From positions 1 to 64,000 of the forward strand of contig CAYTUG010000004.1 of assembly GCA_964441275.1 (NCBI GenBank): a stretch of 64,000 nt of DNA, given 5' to 3'. Each line of letters begins with the position of its first letter. Positions within the stretch are counted from its first letter, which is position 1. The position numbers and the translations under genes were made by a program. The stretch comes from SZUA-584 sp964441275. Its GTDB lineage: Bacteria > Bacillota > Clostridia > Christensenellales > SZUA-584. Positions 43,838 through 51,725 of the stretch are shown here, piece after piece. The notes under the pieces were generated by a model, which was not told where the DNA came from, searched no databases, and saw only the letters and a program-made list of their open reading frames with translations.

Positions 43838-44275
43838 ATGAATAACATAACACAAGACATGAAGTATCGGCAATCCCTTGTTTCATTTGCTTTAAAGCAT
43901 GGTGTTTCTCGTGCCAGCCGCAAATACAACAAATCACGTTCTTACATATATTTCTGGTTGTCAAGGTACGATGGAACTATCGGCTCATTAGCTTGCATGT
44001 CTAGACGGCCTAAATATCACCCCACCCAGCATACTGAAGAAGAAATTAACCTTCTGCGCCGAATGCGGCGCAGAAACCCTGACCTTGGACTATGTGAGCT
44101 ATGGTGCAGAATGCGGGGACGAGGATACACGCGTACCATTGTGAGTATGTACCGTGTGCTCAAACGGCTTGACCAGACTCCCGTTCCTAAACCCAAATAC
44201 GTACCAAAGCCCCAGATGCTTTATCCCGGACAACGCGTCCAAATAGACATACGTGTCCTCGGCGCTAATGTATAA
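43838..44275 (+). pseudogene. IS3/IS481-type transposase, N-terminal part only
   Basis: 145 residues: helix-turn-helix N-terminus (QSLVSFALKHGVSRASRKYN, SRSYIYFWLSRYDG), second DNA-binding segment (EEINLLRRMRRRNPDLGLCE) and the beginning of the integrase core (PGQRVQIDIRV), stopping right after the first catalytic Asp. The remaining catalytic core (second Asp, Glu) is missing, so it cannot transpose. AAAGGAG precedes the ATG. The sequence from 44276 to about 44360 shows no continuation. Confidence 0.8.
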
Positions 44276-44361
44276 GGCGAAAAACAACAGCTGCACAAAA
44301 ATCGGTTGTATTTCACGTGTGTTTATTCTGGAAACATCTTGTATAATAAGTGCTATTTTAC

Positions 44362-44390
44362 TTGTAACTCGTTTTTTTCTGTGATATTAT
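44362..44390 (+). promoter_or_regulatory. Promoter of the second surface protein-sortase pair
   Basis: TTGTAA, 17 bases, TATTAT, about 120 bases before the start codon at 44513. Confidence 0.5.
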
Positions 44391-44512
44391 TTAAGCAACG
44401 CAAAAATGTATGACACACTGACAAACGGCTATTTCCCATTACATAAAGTAAGCTGTAAATTGCAGATGCTTAAATTATAACAAAATGATTAAAGTATTGT
44501 GGGGATACGTAT

Positions 44513-46024
44513 ATGAAAAGAACGATTCGAAATTTTTTATCGCTGGTTTTGTCGTCATTGTTGGTTTTGTCGATATTGACATCGCGGTTGGCATTGGCCG
44601 GGGACGCGCCGCAGTTTACTGCGGAGATAACGGGTCTGAATAGAATAGAGCTGACGTTTGATACGGAGATGATAGATCCTTTCGGGTTGGGAAACGCCGG
44701 ATTTTCATCTACGAGAAACGGTTCTGCTAATCAAGTCAATTCGGTAAGCTTAGTCGTTGGTCATCCGAATATGTACTATTTGTATTTACATACCGGCATT
44801 CAACCGGGCGATACCGTAACTTTATCTTATACTCCGGATCCATATAATCCAATACGTTCGCTCGACGGCGATTTGCTTGAAGGCTTTGACGATTTAGCCT
44901 TAGTAAATAACTTGCAATTATCCGCACCAACAATATTCATGATTACAACTCAAGACGAAAATAACAGCGCAAACAATGACGGCACGTATTTAAGCGTTTC
45001 TTTTTCGCTGCGGATGGCCGACCCGCCAGCGGCGCCCGATGGTTTTAGCGTAACCGCGGACGGCGTTGGTATTGATGTAACGCAGATCTACAGAAAGCCG
45101 TATTTTAACAGCTCATATGTGCTGCGGCTGAGCAGCCCAATAGAATATGGTCAGGTCGTTAGGCTATCATACACCCCGGGAACGGTCGAATCATACTATG
45201 GCGTTGCCATGGAGGCGGATTCCGATCATTATGTTAACAACCAAGTGCCAATGCCTAAATCTGCAGATCTTGTAAATATTGAGCTGAGCGGAAACCCGGA
45301 GAATTTTAGTTTTGCCGGCAATGTCTATACGTACGATAATGTAATTGTGGCAAGCGGCGTGGGGGGCATAACGGTTACGCCCACGGGTGCGGGAACAATA
45401 ACTGTAAACGGAACGCAGGTTACAAGCGGCACTGAGTCGGGCGCAATCGCTCTGACCCAGGGCGTACCGGAAGTTATTGTGGTAAGCGCAACGGAGGATA
45501 ACAAAAGCCCAAAAACATATACTATAACCGTTTGCAGGGCGCAAGATGAAGAGACAACGCCGTCGGCGCCGCAGAACTTTACGGCCGTTGCGGGCGATGC
45601 CGTTGTGACATTAAGTTGGGATCCCCCTTTAGATGACGGGGGCACGCCTGTTACGGGTTATGAAGTTTCAAAAGATGCGGGGCAGAGCTGGCTGGATGCT
45701 GACAGTGACAATACGCATACATTTTCCGGACTTACAAACGATACAACGTACACATTTATGGTGCGCGCTGTAAACGGCGTAGGCGCAGGAGAGACGGCGA
45801 GCAATAGCGCGACCCCGCAAGCTGATGACGATACTTCCGACGACGATACTTCCGACGACGATACTTCCGACGATGACACTTCAGACGATGACACTTCCGA
45901 CGACGATATCCCAAAGATGGGCACCGGCAGTAGTTCTTGGATTTGGTGGACGCTGTGCGCGGCATCGGTTTTCGGAATCGTGTTTTTGATTGCACCAAGA
46001 AAAAAGAAAATCTTGAAAAAGTAG
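44513..46024 (+). CDS. Sortase-anchored surface protein with IPKMG motif
   Basis: Exported wall protein of 503 residues. Signal peptide residues 1-29 (ends LALAG); two SwmB-like/Ig-like segments with IELTFDTEMID-type starts (30-245); a cadherin-like beta-sandwich (about 250-345, GGITVTPTGAGTITVNGTQV); a fibronectin type III domain (about 352-435, SAPQNFTAVAGDAVVTLSWD to YTFMVRAVNG). Then an acidic DDDTS repeat (five units), IPKMGTG, a membrane segment and the tail RKKKILKK. IPKMG in place of LPxTG is the probable sorting signal for the sortase gene directly downstream. Binding target unknown. Confidence 0.88.
   Translation: MKRTIRNFLSLVLSSLLVLSILTSRLALAGDAPQFTAEITGLNRIELTFDTEMIDPFGLGNAGFSSTRNGSANQVNSVSLVVGHPNMYYLYLHTGIQPGDTVTLSYTPDPYNPIRSLDGDLLEGFDDLALVNNLQLSAPTIFMITTQDENNSANNDGTYLSVSFSLRMADPPAAPDGFSVTADGVGIDVTQIYRKPYFNSSYVLRLSSPIEYGQVVRLSYTPGTVESYYGVAMEADSDHYVNNQVPMPKSADLVNIELSGNPENFSFAGNVYTYDNVIVASGVGGITVTPTGAGTITVNGTQVTSGTESGAIALTQGVPEVIVVSATEDNKSPKTYTITVCRAQDEETTPSAPQNFTAVAGDAVVTLSWDPPLDDGGTPVTGYEVSKDAGQSWLDADSDNTHTFSGLTNDTTYTFMVRAVNGVGAGETASNSATPQADDDTSDDDTSDDDTSDDDTSDDDTSDDDIPKMGTGSSSWIWWTLCAASVFGIVFLIAPRKKKILKK
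45824..45898 (+). repeat. 15-bp in-frame tandem repeat (DDDTS x5)
   Basis: Five units of the type GACGACGATACTTCC code for the acidic spacer just before the sorting signal. Units differ at third positions, so the array is not brand new, but its length could vary among strains and would change how far the protein stands off the wall. Confidence 0.85.
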
Positions 46025-46080
46025 CTTTTAATAAAGTAAACGTTATTTAAGGTTGGTTTTTGTGCGGAGAGGGATTATTT

Positions 46081-46881
46081 ATGCTATGGAAACGGCGCCC
46101 GCATGGTAAGCAGAAATTGCGGTATGCCTTGCTTGGGGTTTTTTCAGCAACTTTTGTACTTTCGTTTATAATGCTTATAACGGATTATGCGCAAGACGCT
46201 AAAGAAAAAGACGATTTTAAACGGCTGGCCGCGATAACCAACGAAGAAACCGATTTTAAGACAGCTTCTTTAACAGCTCAAACCGAGGGATCTAACGCTA
46301 TGTTGGCGCAATATAAAAAACTATACCAACAAAACGCCGATATAGCGGGATGGATCAAAATTGACGGTACGCCTATTGACTATCCCGTAATGTACAGTTC
46401 GGACGACTTTTACGCGTCCCACGATTTCAACAAAGAAAAATCGAAAAGCGGCGTGCCGTTTATAGACAGAAGGTGCACAGTGCAGCCGTTTGGGGCTAAT
46501 ACGATAATCTATGGGCACCATATGAAAAACGGCAGTATGTTTACCGCGCTCGGAAATTACGAAAACGAAGATTATTTTAAAGAGCACCCCATAATTTTGT
46601 TTGACACGTTACACAAATCGCAAGAGTTTGAAATTATTGCGGTTTTTAAAAGCCGGATTTATCAGAAAGAAGCCGCGGTTTTTAAGTATTACAATTTTTT
46701 GGATGCGAATAACGAGCGGGAATTTGACGAATACATAGCAAACGTTAAAGCGCTTTCGCTGTACGATACGGGCGGTTCCGCTTGTTACGGCGATATGCTT
46801 TTGACACTTGTTACATGTTCATATCACGCAAAGAACGGTCAGTTCGTGATAGTTGCAAAATCCGGACGGCCGAGGCTGTAA
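46081..46881 (+). CDS. Class B sortase (sortase 2)
   Basis: Membrane-bound transpeptidase of about 266 residues. N-terminal membrane segment ALLGVFSATFVLSFIMLITD; catalytic His in TIIYGHHMKNGSMFTALGNY; catalytic Cys in LLTLVTCSYHAKNGQFVIVA. It differs from sortase 1 over most of its length. ATG at 46081 has GGAGAGG nine bases upstream, better than the TTG at 46060. Pairing with the IPKMG protein 57 bp upstream implies its own substrate specificity. Confidence 0.9.
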   Translation: MLWKRRPHGKQKLRYALLGVFSATFVLSFIMLITDYAQDAKEKDDFKRLAAITNEETDFKTASLTAQTEGSNAMLAQYKKLYQQNADIAGWIKIDGTPIDYPVMYSSDDFYASHDFNKEKSKSGVPFIDRRCTVQPFGANTIIYGHHMKNGSMFTALGNYENEDYFKEHPIILFDTLHKSQEFEIIAVFKSRIYQKEAAVFKYYNFLDANNEREFDEYIANVKALSLYDTGGSACYGDMLLTLVTCSYHAKNGQFVIVAKSGRPRL

Positions 46882-46964
46882 ACTTTCAAAAAGCCACGGC
46901 ACCAAAACGTAATACGTACACTTTTAGTTATACAAAAATAATAACGCCCGGCTGCTATTTTTTG

Positions 46965-46993
46965 TTGATAAAACAAGCAACAAATAGTATAAT
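46965..46993 (+). promoter_or_regulatory. Promoter of the satD-like group
   Basis: TTGATA, 17 bases, TATAAT: a near-consensus promoter about 160 bases upstream of the SatD-like start. No other feature was found between 46882 and 47156. Confidence 0.6.
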
Positions 46994-47156
46994 CTTTTTG
47001 ATTTTTGTGCGAGTACTTCGAAAAACAGGGGTATCTGCAATCATCAAAGATATATTTTTGAAACGAATAATATATAATTATAGCCTCACACATGAATAAT
47101 CATTGTTTATTCGCTTATTAGTCTATATACTGAATATAAAGACAAGGGGGTGCCGC

Positions 47157-47837
47157 ATGTTTTTTAACTTAAACTTTAATCCTTATTTGGCTGTTATAGG
47201 CGATATTAAAGAGTCTAAATCAATCAAAAACAGGACGGAAGTGCAAGAAAAGCTAAAGTCGGTGCTGCGCGGCATTAACAAGAAATATGCGAAAGATTTC
47301 GCCTCGAGGCTTACAGTCACGTTAGGAGACGAGTTTCAAGGCTTGCTTAGCAGCGGTGAGAATATAATCGCAATGATATTTGCAATAGAGCGGAATATGT
47401 ACCCGACAAAAATAAGATTCGGCATAGGCATAGGCGATATAACAACCCCGATAGATCACAAATTAGCTATCGGGTCGGACGGGCCGGGATACTATAAGGC
47501 AAGAGAAGCCATACAATATTTGAAGCAAAATGAAAAGAAAAAACAATCGAGCCAATCGGACATCAGAATTAAGGTTTTTGGCGGCGAACACCCGGCGGCA
47601 GAACTTATAAATACAATATTGTCTTTGATGACCGCAATAAAACATTCTTGGACGGACAGGCAAAGGCATACAATATGGGATATGTTAGAACATCAGGACA
47701 GCCAAACAAAAGCTGCAAAAAGGCTTGGGATAACACAATCGTCAGTGCAAAAAAATCTTGTCAACGGTAATTACTATACTTACAAAGCCGCAGCAAGCAT
47801 TGTTCAAAAAGCGTTGAGCGAAATAAGGAGAAAATAA
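47157..47837 (+). CDS. SatD-family protein
   Basis: 226 residues of unknown biochemical role. The start YLAVIGDIKESKSIKNRTEV, followed by LTVTLGDEFQGLL and IRFGIGIGDITT, matches SatD proteins; a C-terminal helix-turn-helix is likely (TKAAKRLGITQSSVQKNLVN), so it may bind DNA. ATG 47157 is chosen because AAGGGGGTG lies just upstream and the residues before it are not conserved. The gene's stop overlaps the next start by one base, and the partner is a DUF3307 membrane protein, a pairing seen in other Firmicutes. Confidence 0.8.
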   Translation: MFFNLNFNPYLAVIGDIKESKSIKNRTEVQEKLKSVLRGINKKYAKDFASRLTVTLGDEFQGLLSSGENIIAMIFAIERNMYPTKIRFGIGIGDITTPIDHKLAIGSDGPGYYKAREAIQYLKQNEKKKQSSQSDIRIKVFGGEHPAAELINTILSLMTAIKHSWTDRQRHTIWDMLEHQDSQTKAAKRLGITQSSVQKNLVNGNYYTYKAAASIVQKALSEIRRK

Positions 47838-48586
47838 TGCTTAATGAGTTTTTTTTGGTTTTGCTGCTTGCGCACATAATAGGCGATTTTTATGCGCAGA
47901 CAAACGGTATAGCCCAAAAAAAGAAAAGCTGCATCAAATGGGTTATAATTCACGGAATCTGCTATTGGGCGGTAACTCTAATAATATTTATACCTGTGAT
48001 GTCAAACCGGGTTATGTTGTATGGCAGTTTGTCCGCAGCGGCGCATATGGTAATAGACCTGTTAAAATATCTCTTTTTTTGCGCAAAACCTATAAGAAAA
48101 ACTGTAAGTCCAAAAAGGGAAACGGTTATTTTTATTGCGGATCAAATTATGCATCTGTTAAGTATTGCAATAATAGCTTATTTATTTACCTCGGGCGGAC
48201 ACAAAATGATCGTCAGCGGGTTTTTTCAAAAACTGTTGCCCAACGCTTCGATATCGTTTATAAAATGGGCAATAGCGCTGTTGCTTTTACACAAGCCGGC
48301 GAATGTGCTCATATCGCAGCTTTTAATTTTATACAGACCTGATAACAAAGAAGAGGGTGAGAGTTCATATGACAAAAACGCAGGAAGGTTTATAGGCACT
48401 CTTGAAAGAGCAATCATCATACTGCTAATACATTTGCAGCAATACTCGGCAATAGGGTTAGTACTTACTGCAAAATCAATAGCAAGGTATGACAGGATAA
48501 CCAAGGATCCCGCTTTTTCGGAATACTATTTGCTCGGAACATTGTTAAGCGCGATAACAGTTATCGTTATATCATTTATTTTATAG
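47837..48586 (+). CDS. DUF3307-family membrane protein
   Basis: Polytopic membrane protein of 249 residues with about six hydrophobic segments. The N-terminus LLLAHIIGDFYAQTNGIAQKK and WVIIHGICYWAV, HMVIDLLKYLFF hold the conserved His/Asp positions of DUF3307. Function unknown. It shares one base with the SatD-like gene and is certainly cotranslated, so both probably serve one process, perhaps a membrane sensor with a cytosolic DNA-binding partner. Confidence 0.8.
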   Translation: MLNEFFLVLLLAHIIGDFYAQTNGIAQKKKSCIKWVIIHGICYWAVTLIIFIPVMSNRVMLYGSLSAAAHMVIDLLKYLFFCAKPIRKTVSPKRETVIFIADQIMHLLSIAIIAYLFTSGGHKMIVSGFFQKLLPNASISFIKWAIALLLLHKPANVLISQLLILYRPDNKEEGESSYDKNAGRFIGTLERAIIILLIHLQQYSAIGLVLTAKSIARYDRITKDPAFSEYYLLGTLLSAITVIVISFIL

Positions 48587-48630
48587 CACCGGCAGCACAA
48601 CAATTTTTAAGTATTTAAGGAGAACAAACC

Positions 48631-49344
48631 TTGCTAAAAGTATATTTTTTTGACAATTACGAAGATATGTGCAGAAAAGCCGCAGTGATAATGGCTGCGC
48701 AAATAACCATCAAACAGGATAGCGTGTTAGGATTGGCAACAGGCTCAACCCCCGTGGGAGTGTATGAATTTCTTTCAAAATGGTGCGCCCAAGGATACAT
48801 AGATTTTTCAAAAATCAAAGCCGTCAACCTTGACGAATATTGCGAGTTAGCGCCCGAGCATGAACAAAGCTACAGATATTTCATGAACAAATATCTTTTT
48901 GACAATATAAATATCGATATGGCAAACACTTATGTGCCCAACGGGTTAGCGAAAGACACAAAAAAAGAAAGTGAGAGATACGATAAAATAATAGAAAGTT
49001 TAGGCGGGATTGATTTTCAGCTGCTTGGAATAGGGCGCAATGGGCACGTTGGGTTTAACGAACCTTCGGATTGTTTTTCCTGCGGTACACATTGCGAAAC
49101 TTTAACTCAGGACACTATAAAAGCCAATGCGATATATTTTGAAGACATCTCGCAGGTGCCAAAAACGGCAATAACGATGGGGATGCGCGAAATCATGAAC
49201 GCCAAACAAGTTTTGATGGTGGCAAACGGGGATGCGAAAAAAGACGTTATTGATAAAGTTATAAACGGAAAAGTAACTCCTAAAGTGCCCGCTTCGATTT
49301 TACAGCTTCACCCGAACGCTACAATATTATTTTCAAAAACGTAA
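48631..49344 (+). CDS. nagB: Glucosamine-6-phosphate deaminase
   Basis: Converts glucosamine 6-phosphate to fructose 6-phosphate and ammonia. 237 residues, normal for Gram-positive NagB. Motifs: VLGLATGSTPVGVYEFL (phosphate loop), VNLDEYCEL (catalytic Asp) and LLGIGRNGHVGFNEPSD (catalytic His and Glu). Start is TTG behind AAGGAGAAC. nagA is not adjacent, so N-acetylglucosamine use would need genes elsewhere. Confidence 0.95.
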   Translation: MLKVYFFDNYEDMCRKAAVIMAAQITIKQDSVLGLATGSTPVGVYEFLSKWCAQGYIDFSKIKAVNLDEYCELAPEHEQSYRYFMNKYLFDNINIDMANTYVPNGLAKDTKKESERYDKIIESLGGIDFQLLGIGRNGHVGFNEPSDCFSCGTHCETLTQDTIKANAIYFEDISQVPKTAITMGMREIMNAKQVLMVANGDAKKDVIDKVINGKVTPKVPASILQLHPNATILFSKT

Positions 49345-49370
49345 CAGCAATATTATTTTAGGAGGTTGTT

Positions 49371-50324
49371 TTGTTAGAAGAAAACCCGCAATTATGTCAG
49401 GCGGACTTATCCGCAGAAAAGAAGGTATTTTCACGCATCGGTTTTTCGGTCCTTTTGATGCTGCTTTTGGCGTTTACCGTTCAGGTTTTTGTTTCCGCTA
49501 TTGTAACGGTTGTTGCACCGGATGTGGCGCATAGCCTGCACTTTATAATGATAAGCAACACTTTGACAATTTACTTTATTGCAACTCCTTGCGCGCTGGC
49601 TTTGTTGAAAAAAATACCTGCGTACAGAATAGAAAAAAACAAAATAAGCGCAGGCCGGTTTATTAAGATATTGATTATCTGCTTAGGAATTGCATTTATA
49701 GGCTCTTTGGTGGGCAACGGCTTAGCATTTGTTATGGGGTTGGTTTTCAAAAAAGCTCCTGTAAATGTGGTTGAAAAGATGGTGTCCGAGTCATTCTTTT
49801 GGACACGCTTTGTAAGCTTTGTGCTTATTGCTCCTATTGTAGAAGAATATTTTTTTAGAGAAGCGCTTATAAGAAAAACAATAAAATACGGCGAGGGCAC
49901 GGCTATACTTATTTCGGCCGTTCTCTTTTCTCTTCTTCACGGAAACCTTTATCAATTGTTTTATGCCTTCGGTTTGGGCGCCGTATTTGCATATGTTTAC
50001 ATTAGAACGGGCAGGTTAAGATATCCTATAGCGCTGCACATGATTGTAAATGTTTTGGGGGCTGTGGTTGCGCCCGCAGTTTCAGACTTCGCAGCCGCCG
50101 GAGAAGTTAACTCGATAGTCGGGGGCATGTACTACTTAGCTTATTTTGCTGCGGCAATAACGGGAATAGTGCTTTTTTTCAAAAACGCAAGAAATACGCC
50201 GCTGAAAAAAGGCGTATGTGTTTTGCCCAAAGAAAAAAGAGGCGCTATATTGTGGCTTAATGCAGGAACTATTTCATATTTTGTTTTATGCTCTCTTTTT
50301 ATTATTGTAAACATAGTAATCTAA
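49371..50324 (+). CDS. CPBP-family intramembrane metalloprotease
   Basis: Multi-pass membrane protein of 317 residues with the CAAX-protease/bacteriocin-processing signature: VEEYFFREALIRK (EExxxR), LFSLLHGNLYQLFYAF (second motif with His) and LRYPIALHMIVNVLG (third motif with His). Active-site residues are complete. Roles in the family range from bacteriocin immunity to membrane-protein maturation; no bacteriocin gene is near. Start is TTG with TAGGAGG. Confidence 0.9.
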   Translation: MLEENPQLCQADLSAEKKVFSRIGFSVLLMLLLAFTVQVFVSAIVTVVAPDVAHSLHFIMISNTLTIYFIATPCALALLKKIPAYRIEKNKISAGRFIKILIICLGIAFIGSLVGNGLAFVMGLVFKKAPVNVVEKMVSESFFWTRFVSFVLIAPIVEEYFFREALIRKTIKYGEGTAILISAVLFSLLHGNLYQLFYAFGLGAVFAYVYIRTGRLRYPIALHMIVNVLGAVVAPAVSDFAAAGEVNSIVGGMYYLAYFAAAITGIVLFFKNARNTPLKKGVCVLPKEKRGAILWLNAGTISYFVLCSLFIIVNIVI

Positions 50325-50377
50325 ACTTTAAACTCACTAAAAAACAATCAAACCGCGCAGATTGTATGGGCGGTACG

Positions 50378-50404
50378 AAACGTTCGTTTATATGGCGAAC
50401 GTTT
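50378..50404 (+). terminator. Hairpin after the CPBP gene
   Basis: AAACGTTCG and CGAACGTTT form a 9-bp perfect stem with a 9-base loop, then TACAATATT. The U-run is poor; it may be a weak terminator separating this unit from the purine operon. Confidence 0.5.
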
Positions 50405-50438
50405 TACAATATTAACAATTTAAAGTATGCACATTTTA

Positions 50439-50468
50439 TTGACACAAACAGAGCTCGTCTTGTAGACT
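50439..50468 (+). promoter_or_regulatory. Promoter of the purine operon
   Basis: TTGACA, 18 bases, TAGACT. Transcription would start near 50475, leaving about 50 nt before purE, too short for a purine riboswitch. Regulation, if any, must be at the promoter. Confidence 0.55.
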
Positions 50469-50526
50469 TAGAACATATTTAAAACGGCAAATAAATTGCA
50501 ATACAGTGTGCGCAAAAGGAGTTATT

Positions 50527-51018
50527 ATGAAAGCGGCGGTTGTAATGGGTTCGATTTCTGATTTTGATATTGTTCAGAATGCAGTTAAAACGCTAAAAGC
50601 ATTTGATATAGAGGTTTGTGTGCGGGTGATAAGCGCGCACAGGACGCCAAACGAGGCGCATGAGTTTGCGGCAACAGCGCAACAAGATGGAATAGAGGTT
50701 ATAATAGCTGCGGCAGGCAAAGCGGCGCACTTAGCGGGCGTTATTGCCTCTTATACCGTTCTGCCGGTTATAGGACTGCCCATAAAGTCATCCGCGTTGG
50801 ACGGGCTCGATTCGCTGCTTTCCATAGTTCAGATGCCTGCCGGCGTTCCGGTAGCGACGGTGGCGATAAACGGGGCCGAAAACGCCGCGCTGTTAGCCGT
50901 ACAAATGCTTTCGCTTAAATATCCTGATCTTAAAATAAAGCTTGCAAAACACAGGCTCGATATGCAAAACAAAGTACTTGAATCGAATTTAAAACTTCAA
51001 AAGGAGATTAACATATGA
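50527..51018 (+). CDS. purE: N5-carboxyaminoimidazole ribonucleotide mutase
   Basis: Rearranges N5-CAIR to CAIR in purine synthesis. 163 residues. AAVVMGSISDFDIVQNAV (substrate loop, usually MGSxSDw), VRVISAHRTPNEAHEFA and IIAAAGKAAHLAGVIASYTV, all family hallmarks. No purK lies next to it in this operon; either purK is elsewhere or the enzyme uses CO2 directly, and the sequence here cannot decide. ATG 50527 follows AAAGGAG. Confidence 0.96.
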   Translation: MKAAVVMGSISDFDIVQNAVKTLKAFDIEVCVRVISAHRTPNEAHEFAATAQQDGIEVIIAAAGKAAHLAGVIASYTVLPVIGLPIKSSALDGLDSLLSIVQMPAGVPVATVAINGAENAALLAVQMLSLKYPDLKIKLAKHRLDMQNKVLESNLKLQKEINI

Positions 51019-51725
51019 CTAAGAGTATGCGGCAGTTGTACGAGGGTAAAGCCAAGAAGGTTTATGCCACTGATAATCCCGATTTGGTTATAGTCTCGTA
51101 TAAAGACGATGCGACCGCCTTTAACGGGCAGAAAAAAGGCACTATTGCGGGTAAGGGCGTTGTAAACAACAAAGTTTCCAATCACTTTTTTAAATTGCTT
51201 GAAACCCGGGGAGTTAGAACGCATTATGTTGAGCAAATTTCCGACAGGGAGACAATAGTCAAAAAAGTTGATATCATTCCTGTAGAGGTTATTATTCGCA
51301 ATAAAGCGGCAGGCAGTTTTTCTAAACGGATGGGAATAGAAGAAGGAACGCCTTTAAAATGCCCCATACTTGAATACAGCTACAAAAACGATGATTTGGG
51401 CGATCCTTTTATCAATTCGTATTATGTGCGCGCGCTTGGGCTTGCAACCGACAAAGAGATGCAGGTCATAAAAGAAACGTCGTTTTGTGTAAACCAGATA
51501 TTGAGCGAATACCTTAAAAAATTTGGGGTTGAACTTATTGATTTTAAATTAGAGTTCGGCAGGTTTAAAGACGATGTTTTGCTTGCGGATGAAATATCGC
51601 CGGATACATGCCGTTTTTGGGACATAGATACCGGCAAAAAGTTAGATAAAGACCGTTTCCGCAGGGATTTGGGAGACGTTGAGCAAGCGTATCAAGAGAT
51701 AGTTTGCAGATTGATGGGTGAGTAG
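51015..51725 (+). CDS. purC: SAICAR synthase
   Basis: Joins aspartate to CAIR using ATP. 236 residues, the usual bacterial size. LYEGKAKKVYATDNPDLVIV at the start, KDDATAFNGQKKGTIAGKG, VEVIIRNKAAGSFSKRMG and LADEISPDTCRFWD are the family signatures. It overlaps purE by 4 bases (ATGA) and ends directly before purF. The purB gene needed next is not in the window. Confidence 0.97.
   Translation: MTKSMRQLYEGKAKKVYATDNPDLVIVSYKDDATAFNGQKKGTIAGKGVVNNKVSNHFFKLLETRGVRTHYVEQISDRETIVKKVDIIPVEVIIRNKAAGSFSKRMGIEEGTPLKCPILEYSYKNDDLGDPFINSYYVRALGLATDKEMQVIKETSFCVNQILSEYLKKFGVELIDFKLEFGRFKDDVLLADEISPDTCRFWDIDTGKKLDKDRFRRDLGDVEQAYQEIVCRLMGE

Noticed and set aside
47938..48342. 134-residue plus-strand frame within the DUF3307 gene
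   Set aside because: It is an out-of-frame shadow of a clear membrane protein gene; no domain match.
50324..50526. Purine riboswitch before purE
   Set aside because: The likely start site leaves about 50 nt, and the conserved loop sequences of the purine aptamer are absent.
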